Origin: Caballeronia ptereochthonis
Lineage (GTDB): Bacteria; Pseudomonadota; Gammaproteobacteria; Burkholderiales; Burkholderiaceae
NCBI RefSeq assembly: GCF_001545075.1
Contig: NZ_FCOB02000004.1
Coordinates: 124,001-188,000, forward strand
Direction: 5' to 3'
DNA: 64,000 nucleotides
A program made the position numbers and the translations under genes. Each line of letters opens with the position of its first letter. Position 1 is the stretch's first letter. This document shows, piece by piece, positions 8,779-17,842 of this stretch. A model generated the notes under the pieces. It was not told the DNA's origin, did not search any database, and saw only the letters and a program-made list of their open reading frames with translations.

Positions 8779-9609
8779 ATGGATTCCGACACGCTGACGC
8801 CCTCCGCTCCGATCCGCCGTGCCGACTGCGCGGCGTTCGGCCTCACCGACGTGGGACGCGTGCGCCGCGAGAATCAGGACCGCTTCCTGATCGACCCGGA
8901 CTTGAAGCTCGTCGCGGTCGCGGACGGCATGGGCGGCCACGCATTCGGTGCGCGCGCCAGCGCAACCGCGCTCGACTGCGTCGCCGCGAAGCTCGCCGCG
9001 CATGCAATGCCGCGCAGCCACGCCCGCGTCACGCTCACCGATGATCCCGACGCCACCGTGCACGACGCCTCGCTGTGCGCGATGCGCACCGCCGCCGACG
9101 CGCTCGACCACGCCAACGCGACCCTTCACGCGATGAACCTGTGCGAGCGTCTCGCGCCGCATCGATCGATGGGCACCACGCTGACGGGCATCTGGCGGCC
9201 GTCCGGCTCGGCGCGGCTGGTCGCTTTTCACATCGGCGACAGCAGGCTCTACCGCTATCGCGACGGCGTGCTGGCGCAACTGTCGCGCGACCAGACGCTC
9301 TATCAGCAGGCGCTGGAGCACGGCGCCGTCGAGCATCTGCCGCCGCGCAACGTGCTGCTGCAGGCGCTCGGGCCGCTGCCGTCGATTGCGCCCGTGGTGG
9401 AGGCCCATCCCTGGCTGCCCGGCGACCGCTATCTGCTGTGCAGCGACGGACTGCACGGTGAGGTGTCACATCGCGAGATCGAGGCGGTGCTGGGAGGCAT
9501 GAAGCCGCGCGGCATCGACGAGGCCTGCAGGCGTCTGGTCGCGCTCGCGCTCGATGCCGGCGGCAAGGACAACATCACCGCCGTCATCGCGTGCTTCGAC
9601 CGCGGCTAG
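8779..9609 (+). CDS. pppA: PppA-type PP2C protein phosphatase
   Basis: This 276-residue cytosolic PP2C phosphatase has the ordered metal-site motifs GRVRRENQDRF (residues 26-36), VADGMGGH (45-53), a GDSRLYRYRDG loop, LLCSDGLHGEV and GGKDNITAVI near the end. It is expected to remove phosphate from threonines placed by the upstream kinase and so reset T6SS assembly. GAAGGAG before ATG 8779 gives a clear start 27 bases after the kinase stop. Its 3' end overlaps the convergent tagF gene by four bases, so the regulatory and structural operons meet tail to tail. Confidence 0.92.
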   Translation: MDSDTLTPSAPIRRADCAAFGLTDVGRVRRENQDRFLIDPDLKLVAVADGMGGHAFGARASATALDCVAAKLAAHAMPRSHARVTLTDDPDATVHDASLCAMRTAADALDHANATLHAMNLCERLAPHRSMGTTLTGIWRPSGSARLVAFHIGDSRLYRYRDGVLAQLSRDQTLYQQALEHGAVEHLPPRNVLLQALGPLPSIAPVVEAHPWLPGDRYLLCSDGLHGEVSHREIEAVLGGMKPRGIDEACRRLVALALDAGGKDNITAVIACFDRG

Positions 9610-10184
9610 TCCGCGACGACACCACCGAATAACGCCGCGACGAACGCGGCATCGGGGAGTCCCGCGCTCGTGCGCGCGGATGCGCCGTGCCACCAGTCGC
9701 TCATCCCCCGCGCGCCGGCATGAGACGGCGCCGGGACGCCCGTTGCGTCATGCGCGTGCGGGAGCGCCAGCAATCCCGCATCGAAGTCCGCGAGACGCGC
9801 GCCCTTGTCGAGCGTCGCGAGCGCGAGCGCGCCGCAACGCGCAAACCAGCCGTGCGCGTGCGCGCGCCACATCGGCCATGCGGCGGCCTCGAGGGGCGCG
9901 GCGATCGTGAGCGGAAAGTGACGGCCCGCGCTATCGACGCTCGGCATCAGCACGCCCGCCCATCCGGTCTCTCCCACGACGCCATCGCCGAGCGCGAAGC
10001 ACCACAGCGGCGCGGTCAGATAGGCATCGAGCCATGCGCGCCCGAGCGCCGCTCGGCTCGCGAGCAGGCCCGCCTGCAACATCGCGTCCCAGGGCTCGAC
10101 GAAGCACGGCGGCAGACGCCGCGCCACGAAGTCGCCGTTGCCGCGCAGCTTGCCGAAGCATCCTGCGATTCCCGGCGCCGCCAT
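9606..10184 (-). CDS. tagF: TagF, T6SS accessory protein
   Basis: The 192-residue protein begins with the TagF signature GCFGKLRGNGDFVARRLP and contains WDAMLQAGLLASRAALG and FPLTI. TagF proteins act post-translationally; in Pseudomonas and Agrobacterium they repress T6SS assembly, in the latter by binding Fha. It is the last gene of the minus-strand operon: its ATG overlaps the tssM stop (TGATG), implying coupling. It is somewhat short for the family. No PppA fusion is present, since the phosphatase is separate and convergent. Confidence 0.88.
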   Translation of the reverse strand: MAAPGIAGCFGKLRGNGDFVARRLPPCFVEPWDAMLQAGLLASRAALGRAWLDAYLTAPLWCFALGDGVVGETGWAGVLMPSVDSAGRHFPLTIAAPLEAAAWPMWRAHAHGWFARCGALALATLDKGARLADFDAGLLALPHAHDATGVPAPSHAGARGMSDWWHGASARTSAGLPDAAFVAALFGGVVAD

Positions 10185-13100
10185 CACAGATGCTCCGGGC
10201 AACGGAACTGCTCGAGCGGCGCGCGCCGGAACGGATTGACGACGCTCGTCGCATCCAGTTCGAGCACGGCCTTGCGTCCGGCGGAATCGAGCGTGAGCCT
10301 GTAGCGGTCCGGCTGCGCGGTGGCGTCGAGGCTGCCCGCGTCGATCAGGTGCAGCAGCGCCCACGGGCCGCTCGCGGCGAGCGGTGCAGCCTGAGCTGCC
10401 TGGGGCGGATCGAACTGCGCGCTCGCGCGGCCCGCGTTCTTGCCGCTCGGCCATTGCAGCAGCATCGACTGAAGGCCGTCCTGCCTGAGCGCGAGTTGCT
10501 GTCCGTCGATGTCGAGATCCAGTCGCGTCACCGCCGGATCGAACGCGAGCGCCTTCACGCGAAAGCGGATCGACATGTCGCGGCTGCCGTCGTGAAAGAA
10601 CGCGTCGCGGATCTGCGCGGCGCGCTGGAACTGCCCGAGCGCGTCGCGCGGCATGCCGGCCGGCGGCGTGCCGGCGCGCCATTGCCAGACCGGCCCGCTC
10701 GTATCGACCAGCGCGGCGAGATTCTTCTGGAAGAAATCGTCGATGAGACCGCCCGGCGCGAACAGCTTGCCGAAATCGTCGGCGGCGACATCGCGCGTGG
10801 CGCCGCGCACGAACGGATAGCGGCCATCGAGCGCGCGTCGGCACAGAGGGCCAGCGCTCGCGTTCCACAGCGCGTCGAGCCGGGCGCGCTCGCCGCCTTC
10901 CAGCAGCGCCGTGCCCGCTGTGGCGAGGGACGCGGCCACCGGGGTGAGCGGCGCCGGGCTGGTCTGGCTCGCGAGCCGGAGCTTGCCGAGCGCGTCGCCC
11001 GCCGGCGCGGGCTGGCCCATTCTGCGCGCGGCGTCGGCTGCATCGAGATAGACGGCGGCGTCCTTGAGCGGCGCGAACGCGCGATCGAGCGAGGCGTCGC
11101 CGCCCGGCTTGCCCGCAAGCTGATGCAGCGCCTGAAAGTGATCGTCCACCTGCGTCGCCGCATTCTGCTTGCCGGATGCGCTCCCCGCGAGCGTCGTCTC
11201 GCGCGCCGCCGCGACGATGAACTTCCCGAGCGGCGAATCCGGCGCCGACAGCTCGTTCGCGACGCGCGCGCCATCGGCGAGACTGGTGACGGGCACCACG
11301 GTCACGTCGTCGAGCAGGCCGTCCCACGCGTGGACGTAGGCATCGAAGTAGCGCGCGTCGAGCGCGGCGCGCAACGCGGCGATGCCCTCGGGCGTAGGCG
11401 CGACGTCGTCACGGCCGAGCACCCAGGCGTCCTTCGCGACGTCGGCCAGCGCGGCGTCGCGCAGCCGCGCGTATTGCGCGTAGCCGGCGCGGGTGTACGC
11501 GCCCGCCACGCCGGTCGTGAGCGGCGCGCCGCTCGCGCGCCTGAGCAGCAGCGGCGCGTTGGGTCCGGCGGCGGCGCTCACGCTGAACGCGGCGAGGTTC
11601 GCCTGCGCGAGGCCGCCGTCCACCCGGCTGCCGATGCGCTGCGACAACGGCAATTCGGCCAGACGCGCGCGCGCCGCCTTGATGAGCGTGTCATCGAGCG
11701 GCAGCGACGGATCGAAGTGCGTCTTGTCGAACAGCGCGGCGAGATGCGCATCGAGCGCGCTCGTTTGCGCCGGGCTCGCGTCGCGAGCCAGCGCCGGGAC
11801 CAGATGCGCGCGCAGCGCATTCGCGTCGAAATGGCGCGCGTCGCCGAGCATCAGATAGGCGCGCAGCGCCTCATAGCGATACGCTTCGGATATCGAAGCG
11901 TTGTCCGGGCTGGCGTCGCGAAGCTCCTGCGTGAGCCTGCCGACCGCGAGCGGCAGCAAGGTCTGGTCGAGCAGGCGCCGGTACGTCACGCGCGCCTCCT
12001 GGCCGAGCTTGTCACCCTGATAGAGCCAGAGCCGGGTGAGCCACGGCACCGGCTTGCCGGCGTCCGCGTAGCCGCCGGGCAGCGCGCGCGCCGCGTCGAG
12101 AAGCGGCAGCACCGCGAGCGGATCGGCGGCGGCATTCGCCTCGCGCGCCAGTTGCCGCACGTGCTGGGTTTGCCGGTCGAACTCGGCGACATACGCGCGG
12201 TTCCTCTGATAGCTCACCGCCATGCCCGCGAGCGCGAGCAGGAGCGCCCCGCCGATGAGCGCGAGCGCCCCGCGCCGCAGCCACGCGCCGCATCGTTCGA
12301 AGTGCGCGTTCGCGCCCACCAGCCCGGCCTCGGCGATCACCACGTCCTTGAGCAGACCGTTGATGAAGTACGCGCGCGCCGAGGCGTCGCCGCTGTACGC
12401 GCTGTCACGCCGCGATCCGAGCGATTGCGCGATGGCGCTGATCGCGCGGTCGATCGGCCTGCCGTGCTGCGTGCCGCTCGTAAAGTACACGCCACGCAGA
12501 AGCGGTGAGGCCTCGAAACGCGTGCCGCGAAAGGCGCCGTCGAGAAAACGCGCCAGCGCCGGCTGAAGGCCCGCGAACTGCTGCGCGAAGCCGTAGATGC
12601 GCGCGCGCCGCTGCACGTCCGTTTCGCGCTGCATGCGATGCAGCACGCGCGCCTGCAGCCGCGCGCCGAGCGCTTCGAATTCGGCCGGGAACGCGGCGAG
12701 CGCCGCTGCGGCGCCCGGCACTTCGTCGAGCGTGAACGTGATGCCCCAGACCTGCTTGCGCTCCGCTTCGCCGAGATCGTCGAAGAATTCGGTGAAGCCC
12801 GCGAGCAGATCGCACTTCGTCACGACCACGTAGACCGGAAAGCGCACCCCGAGCCGCTCGCTCAGTTCCGTGAGCCGGCTGCGGATCGTGCGGATGTACG
12901 CATCGCGCGCGGCGTCATCCTGGCGCACTAGGTCCGCCGCCGAGAGCGTGACGATGAGCCCGTTCAACGGGCGACGCGGCCGGTACTTGCGCAGCAGTTG
13001 CAAAAAGCCCGTCCACGCGGACTCGTCGGCCTGCGCATCGCTGTCCTGAGTCGTGAAGCGGCCCGCGGTGTCGACGAGCACGGCGTCATCGGTGAACCAC

Positions 13101-13606
13101 CAGTCGCAGTGGCGAGTGCCGCCGACGCCGCCGATCGCCTCGTCGCCGAGCTTCTCGCGCAGCGGAAAACGCAAGCCCGAATGCGAGAGCGCCGTGCTCT
13201 TGCCGGTGCCCGGCGCGCCGATGAACATGTACCACGGCAGCTGATACACCCATTGGCGGCCGTTGACGCCTTTCATGCGCGCCTGCCGCAGGATCGCGAG
13301 CGCCTGGTCGAAGCGCTCGCGCAGCACGGCGAGCTCCGCGCCGCCGGCCGGCGCCGCCTGCCCCGCCACGCCGCTCATGAAGCGCAGATTGACGAGGCGC
13401 GCGGCCCCGAGGCGCACGCCCCACGCCAGCGCCCACGCGGCGACGAGCGCGGCCATCGCGATCCAGCGGCCGCGCGGCATTTCGAGCGGCGCGTGTCCGT
13501 CGAACGCGAAGAGCGGCCCTTCGAACCACACGACGACGAGCAGCGCGAGCACGCCCGCGAGCGTGAGCCATTGCGGCGTCTTGAGCGTTCCTGCGATCTT
13601 CTTCAT
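10184..13606 (-). CDS. tssM: TssM (IcmF-type) membrane-complex protein with Walker A motif
   Basis: The 1140-residue inner-membrane protein spans the periplasm in the T6SS membrane complex. Two N-terminal helices lie at about 12-28 and 48-66, a cytoplasmic NTPase-like domain carries GAPGTGKS (130-137), and a third helix lies near 445 (ALIGGALLLALAGMAV). The long periplasmic part is Ala-rich. An intact Walker A is kept in Agrobacterium-type TssM and lost in some others. The start at 13606 (MKKIAGTLKTP) has GGGAGA six bases upstream; the longer frame to 13693 is rejected. It lies between tssL and tagF. Confidence 0.93.
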   Translation of the reverse strand: MKKIAGTLKTPQWLTLAGVLALLVVVWFEGPLFAFDGHAPLEMPRGRWIAMAALVAAWALAWGVRLGAARLVNLRFMSGVAGQAAPAGGAELAVLRERFDQALAILRQARMKGVNGRQWVYQLPWYMFIGAPGTGKSTALSHSGLRFPLREKLGDEAIGGVGGTRHCDWWFTDDAVLVDTAGRFTTQDSDAQADESAWTGFLQLLRKYRPRRPLNGLIVTLSAADLVRQDDAARDAYIRTIRSRLTELSERLGVRFPVYVVVTKCDLLAGFTEFFDDLGEAERKQVWGITFTLDEVPGAAAALAAFPAEFEALGARLQARVLHRMQRETDVQRRARIYGFAQQFAGLQPALARFLDGAFRGTRFEASPLLRGVYFTSGTQHGRPIDRAISAIAQSLGSRRDSAYSGDASARAYFINGLLKDVVIAEAGLVGANAHFERCGAWLRRGALALIGGALLLALAGMAVSYQRNRAYVAEFDRQTQHVRQLAREANAAADPLAVLPLLDAARALPGGYADAGKPVPWLTRLWLYQGDKLGQEARVTYRRLLDQTLLPLAVGRLTQELRDASPDNASISEAYRYEALRAYLMLGDARHFDANALRAHLVPALARDASPAQTSALDAHLAALFDKTHFDPSLPLDDTLIKAARARLAELPLSQRIGSRVDGGLAQANLAAFSVSAAAGPNAPLLLRRASGAPLTTGVAGAYTRAGYAQYARLRDAALADVAKDAWVLGRDDVAPTPEGIAALRAALDARYFDAYVHAWDGLLDDVTVVPVTSLADGARVANELSAPDSPLGKFIVAAARETTLAGSASGKQNAATQVDDHFQALHQLAGKPGGDASLDRAFAPLKDAAVYLDAADAARRMGQPAPAGDALGKLRLASQTSPAPLTPVAASLATAGTALLEGGERARLDALWNASAGPLCRRALDGRYPFVRGATRDVAADDFGKLFAPGGLIDDFFQKNLAALVDTSGPVWQWRAGTPPAGMPRDALGQFQRAAQIRDAFFHDGSRDMSIRFRVKALAFDPAVTRLDLDIDGQQLALRQDGLQSMLLQWPSGKNAGRASAQFDPPQAAQAAPLAASGPWALLHLIDAGSLDATAQPDRYRLTLDSAGRKAVLELDATSVVNPFRRAPLEQFRCPEHL

Positions 13607-13655
13607 CGATGTCTCCCGTGCCTGATCGGCGATACGAATGAGGTGATGCCGCGCA

Positions 13656-15017
13656 TCACGAGGACGCGCCCGGCGCGAGCAGCGTGATTTCAACGCGGCG
13701 GTTTTTCGCGCGGCCGGCCGGCGTGTCGTTCGACGCGAGCGGCTCGGCGTCGCCGCGCCCTTCGGCGGAAAAGCGTGCGGGCGCTCCGGTGAGCGACGCG
13801 AGCATCGCGCGCACGCTTTCGGCGCGAGCCTGCGACAGATGCCAGTTGGACGGGAAGCGCGCGGACAGGAGCCGCTGGTCGTCGGTGTGGCCCGTGACGA
13901 CGACCTTGCCGGGCACGCCCTTCAGCGCGTCCGCGATCCGCCCGATCAGCGTGTCGTAGGCCGGATCGAGCGTCGCGCTGCCGGAGGCGAACAGGTTGTC
14001 GCCGTTGATCGTGACGATGGAGCGGTCCGCCGCCTCGCGCACCGAGACCAGCCCCTGGCGGATCTCGGGGGCGAGAAAGGTGGCGAGCGTCGCGGCGGCG
14101 GCGGGCATCGCGGCGGGCGCAATGACGCTCGCCTGCGCGGCGGGCCGCTCGCTCACACGGATGCGGTTGAGCGTGCCGAACACGGGGTCGGATGTGCGGT
14201 TCAGGCTCACCGCCAGCGCGATGTGCGTCGCCACGAGCACGACGCCCGCGAGCGCGGCGCAGACCCATGGCGGCACACGCTGCCCGAGCGGCCTGCGCGC
14301 GCGCTCGGCGGGCCGCCATTGCACCGACAGTTCGCTCTCGAAGGGACCGCGCTGGTTGCGGATGATCTGCTCGAGCCGCTCGCGCACGGATTCGAGCTGA
14401 CTGCGCCCGCCGTCGATCAGGCAGTAGCGTCCTTCGAAGCCGAGCGACAGGATCACGTAGAGCAGCTCCAGCACATCGACGTTGCGCGCCGGGTCCTGCG
14501 CGAGCCGCTGCAGGATCAGAAAGAAGCGCTCGCCGCCCGACGCCTCGTTATGGAAGCTCACGAGCAGGCTGCGGCCCGCCCATACGCCGCTGCCCCACGG
14601 CGTGCCCGAGATCGCCTCGTCGATGCAGGTGCACAGGCAATAGCGCGCCGCCGCGAGCCTTTCGGTGTCGATGCCGCTCGCGCTCGCGTCGTGCTCGAAG
14701 GCGCGCACCATCCGCACGAGCTCGGCGCGCAGCCCTTCGATATCGGCGATCGCCGCGCGCTGGCGCAGCGGCAGCGCGAGCTCGAGCAGCGGGTTCGCCG
14801 CCCGCACCAGCGGGTTCAGGCCGCTCGCGACCGGTAGGACCGGCGCGCGCGGCGCCGCGTCCTTTCGCTCCTGCCCGGCCTCTTCCTCGCGTGGGCGCGC
14901 CGGGGCTCGTCCGCCCGGTTGCGGAATCAGGATGGTGTCGTCCGGGTCGAAGCCCGCTTGCGGAAAGGTCGGTGCGTGCACGATGAGGTCCTTCGTCGAA
15001 TGGGGCCGGGGGATCAT
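13656..15017 (-). CDS. tssL: TssL with C-terminal OmpA peptidoglycan-binding domain
   Basis: The 453-residue protein has a cytoplasmic TssL/DotU domain at about 60-240 (ANPLLELALPLRQRA, CLCTCIDEAISGTPWG, SLLVSFHNEASGGERFF) and a single transmembrane helix near 247-272. An OmpA-like domain spans about 325-450 (VVTGHTDDQRL, SQARAESVRAML, RAKNRRVEI). The N-terminus holds DPDDTILIPQPGGR, with Thr28 in a setting that resembles the phosphorylated Thr of Agrobacterium TssL that binds Fha; that is inference from pattern. The OmpA fusion can anchor the complex to peptidoglycan and may compensate for the missing TssJ. ATG 15017 overlaps the tssK stop. Confidence 0.92.
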   Translation of the reverse strand: MIPRPHSTKDLIVHAPTFPQAGFDPDDTILIPQPGGRAPARPREEEAGQERKDAAPRAPVLPVASGLNPLVRAANPLLELALPLRQRAAIADIEGLRAELVRMVRAFEHDASASGIDTERLAAARYCLCTCIDEAISGTPWGSGVWAGRSLLVSFHNEASGGERFFLILQRLAQDPARNVDVLELLYVILSLGFEGRYCLIDGGRSQLESVRERLEQIIRNQRGPFESELSVQWRPAERARRPLGQRVPPWVCAALAGVVLVATHIALAVSLNRTSDPVFGTLNRIRVSERPAAQASVIAPAAMPAAAATLATFLAPEIRQGLVSVREAADRSIVTINGDNLFASGSATLDPAYDTLIGRIADALKGVPGKVVVTGHTDDQRLLSARFPSNWHLSQARAESVRAMLASLTGAPARFSAEGRGDAEPLASNDTPAGRAKNRRVEITLLAPGASS

Positions 15018-16375
15018 GGGCGGATCGCCCAGAACTCGAGATCGAGGCCGGGGAAATCGCCCGCGACATGCAGCGCCACGCCCGCCGAAGTCGCGAACTG
15101 CCGCCACAGCTCGCCGCCGCGTTCCAGCTCGAAATAGGTGAAGCCGGCATGGAACGGCAACTGGCGCGGCGCGACCGGCAGCGCGCGCAGCGCAATGCCC
15201 GGCAGCTGCAGGTTGACGAGATCGCGGATGCGCTCCACCGGCCCGAGCTTGGCCTGTTGCGGGAAGCCGTTGAGCAGCGCGGCCGGCGCGAGATCGGCCT
15301 TGACCGCGAGCACGAAGCTCGCCGCGTGGAACAGCTCGCGGTCCGGCACGATCGCCACGCGCAAGCCGTACTTGCGCTCCTCCAGCGCGATCGGCACCGC
15401 ATGCGGATCCATCACGGAGCTCAGCGCGGCGCGCAGCGCGTCGACGAGCGGCGTGAAGGTCTCGTCGAGCCGCTCGTGGCGATAGGCCGGAAACGCGGCG
15501 GGGCGCTTGCCGGGCTGGCTGAAGGTCGCGAGCTCGCCCGCCAGTTGCAGCGCGTGCTGATGCAGGTCGTGCGGATGCAGCCCGGTGGTTGTCGTGATGC
15601 CCGCAAACAGCGGCTCCGCCCGGTTGAGCACTTGCAGCAGCAGGAAGTCGGCGATCTCCGCCGCGCCGGTCGCGGCCGGCTGTGCGAGGCGGGCCGCGAG
15701 CGCATCGGCTCGCTGATGCATGAGGCCCGCGAGCTCGTCGACGAATGCGCACAGCCGGCGCGACACCCGATAGTCGAGACAGGGCGGCGCGTAGGCGGCA
15801 TCGAGCACGATGCTGTTGTCCGCGCGCCGCTCGACGATGCGCGCGATCCCGAGCGACGTGTGCGCATGGGCCACGTCCTGTTCGAACGCGAGCCGCAGTT
15901 GCAGCTTGCCGACCTGCACGAGCGCCGCGCCGATCGCACCCTCGTTGCTGTCGAGCACTTCGGTTTCCGCGATGCGGTGGCGCGCGAAGCCATCGTGCCC
16001 GTCGTGGCCGCATGCCTCGCCGGCCTGCGCCGCATGCGCGGCCTCGGGCACGCCGTGACGCGCGACGGGCAGCGCGAGCACCACCGTCAGGTCGCGTGCG
16101 TCCTCGGGCACGGCGAGCGGCAGCGGCAGATCGTCGTCCGCGGGCAGGCGGAACGGACTGCCATCGGGCAGCACACCCGCGCACGCGGTCAGCGCGATGC
16201 GGCCGAGCTTCAGTTGCTCGACGTCGATCGCCAGCTCCGAGAAGCCGAACGCATAGGGCCGCAGCGCGGCGCAGCGCGCGTCGATCTGGGCGCGCAGGTA
16301 GCGGTCGTGCTGTTGCAGATGCTGCGGCTGAAGCAGCATGCCTTCCGACCAGATCACCTTGTTGTTCCAGGACAT
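15014..16375 (-). CDS. tssK: TssK baseplate protein
   Basis: The 453-residue cytosolic protein starts MSWNNKVIWSEGMLLQPQHL, the hallmark N-terminus of TssK, which links the T6SS baseplate to the TssL/TssM membrane complex. Further family stretches are TGLHPHDLHQHALQLAGELA and the C-terminal domain starting near KADLAPAALL. It lies between tagH and tssL, with an ATGA overlap to tssL. The start at 16375 is chosen by the conserved N-terminus; the longer open frame upstream is a shadow of tagH. Confidence 0.95.
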   Translation of the reverse strand: MSWNNKVIWSEGMLLQPQHLQQHDRYLRAQIDARCAALRPYAFGFSELAIDVEQLKLGRIALTACAGVLPDGSPFRLPADDDLPLPLAVPEDARDLTVVLALPVARHGVPEAAHAAQAGEACGHDGHDGFARHRIAETEVLDSNEGAIGAALVQVGKLQLRLAFEQDVAHAHTSLGIARIVERRADNSIVLDAAYAPPCLDYRVSRRLCAFVDELAGLMHQRADALAARLAQPAATGAAEIADFLLLQVLNRAEPLFAGITTTTGLHPHDLHQHALQLAGELATFSQPGKRPAAFPAYRHERLDETFTPLVDALRAALSSVMDPHAVPIALEERKYGLRVAIVPDRELFHAASFVLAVKADLAPAALLNGFPQQAKLGPVERIRDLVNLQLPGIALRALPVAPRQLPFHAGFTYFELERGGELWRQFATSAGVALHVAGDFPGLDLEFWAIRP

Positions 16376-16385
16376 CGTCGCCTCG

Positions 16386-17822
16386 CTATCGGATTGAAGG
16401 AGCCAACGGCTTCGCATCGGCGAAGCCGTTCGCCTGCCGCTCGTATGCATCGTTGAAGGCGCTGCCGCACAGCGCCTGAAGGTCGTCGGCGCTCGCGCGT
16501 TCGAGTTCCGCGTGTAGCGCGACGAGACGGTCCCACTGGCGCGCCTTGCGGCATGCGGGAAGCCAGTCGAGCCAGCCGCGCCGCGTGTCGGCGCGCGCGA
16601 TCGCCTGCGGGTCGAAGCGGCCGAGCAGGTGCTGCATGGCCGCGCGCGTGCCCGCGAGCACCGCGAGCTCATGACGGCGGATATCGTCGAGTGCGCCTTC
16701 GAGCGCGGTCTGCGCCGGCAGATATCCCGCGCTCGCGCCGCGCAGCATCTGCGCGAGCGCGCCGTCGCCGTCGGGGAAGAACTTGAGCGGGTTGTTGTCG
16801 CGCTGGACCAGCATCGTCGTGTCGAGGCTGATCTCGCGCTTGAGCACCGAGCGCGACAGCAGCACGTCCACCAGGCCGCGCACCGCCGTGCGCAGCATCG
16901 CGCCCGCGAGACGCGCGACCTCGGCGGCATCGCGCCCGCCCAGCGCGCCGGCATCGACGCCCATGCCGTCGAGCAGCGCCGCGAAGGCCGATTCGGCGCT
17001 GGCGTCGTTGACGGCATCGCCGGCGTGTGCCGCGCGCCGGGCAGGCGCACGGGGCGCGGCGCCGGGCGAGGCCACAGGCGGCATCACGCCGCGCTGCACC
17101 GGCTCGCGCATCGGCGGCTTTGCGGCGCTTTCGGAAGGCGCGAGCGCGACATCGCCGAGCGGATCGTAGTCGTGCGGAATGCCGCCTGCCGGTGCACGCG
17201 CCATCGCGCGGACAGACGGCACATACGCGAACTGCTCGGGCGGCACGTGATCGCTCTCCGACCCTGCGAACGCCGCACGTCCGTCGAGCCGCGCCGGCGC
17301 TTCGTGCGCGTCGCCGAGCGGCGCGGCGAGCGGATCGAAGCTCGAGCCCGGAAGCGGCGCATCCGCGAGCACCGCCGCCTGCGCCAGCGGATCGCGCGCG
17401 AACGCTTGCGTCATGGCGTCGTCGCGCGGGCTTGCCGCGTCGAGCGGGTCGAAGCCGACGCGGTCGTGCACGCCGAGCGGCGCGTCGAAGGCTTCAGCGG
17501 GCTCGCGCGCCATCGTCCGCACGCCGAGCCGATAGCCGCCGACCTCCAGCCGGTCACCGTCGGCCAGGCGCGCAGGTTGCCCGCCCGTGAGCGGGCGGCC
17601 GTTGAGCCGGCTCGGATTGCTGCCGAGATCGGCGACGCACCAGCCGTCTTCCGTCCAGTCGATCCGCGCATGCACGCGCGACACGGTCTTCGCCGCATCC
17701 GGCAGCACCAGCGTGTTGTCCGGGCCGCGCCCGATGGTGCCGCCCGCCGCGCCGAAGCGGCACGCGAGCGGCGCATCGGGCGCACTGCCCTGATAGGTGT
17801 CGACTGCGAGCGTCAGATGCAT
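16386..17822 (-). CDS. tagH: TagH/Fha, FHA-domain T6SS protein
   Basis: The 478-residue protein has an N-terminal FHA domain (about 20-95) with the phosphothreonine-binding pattern GRGPDNTLVLPD, TVSRVHARI and GSNPSRLNG. A Pro/Ala-rich linker follows, and a C-terminal T6SS-Fha domain (about 275-460). It is expected to read the PpkA phosphorylation state and promote assembly through TssL or another phosphoprotein. ATG 17822 has AAGGAG six bases upstream. ATG 17846 overlaps the vgrG stop and would add eight residues, but has a poor site. Adjacent to vgrG and tssK. Confidence 0.9.
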   Translation of the reverse strand: MHLTLAVDTYQGSAPDAPLACRFGAAGGTIGRGPDNTLVLPDAAKTVSRVHARIDWTEDGWCVADLGSNPSRLNGRPLTGGQPARLADGDRLEVGGYRLGVRTMAREPAEAFDAPLGVHDRVGFDPLDAASPRDDAMTQAFARDPLAQAAVLADAPLPGSSFDPLAAPLGDAHEAPARLDGRAAFAGSESDHVPPEQFAYVPSVRAMARAPAGGIPHDYDPLGDVALAPSESAAKPPMREPVQRGVMPPVASPGAAPRAPARRAAHAGDAVNDASAESAFAALLDGMGVDAGALGGRDAAEVARLAGAMLRTAVRGLVDVLLSRSVLKREISLDTTMLVQRDNNPLKFFPDGDGALAQMLRGASAGYLPAQTALEGALDDIRRHELAVLAGTRAAMQHLLGRFDPQAIARADTRRGWLDWLPACRKARQWDRLVALHAELERASADDLQALCGSAFNDAYERQANGFADAKPLAPSIR

Positions 17823-17842
17823 GCTGTCTCCTTCGTGTGCGT

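Noticed and set aside
10034..12508. 824-codon plus-strand frame across tssM
   Set aside because: Antisense shadow of tssM; Arg/Ala/Glu low-complexity translation with no domains.
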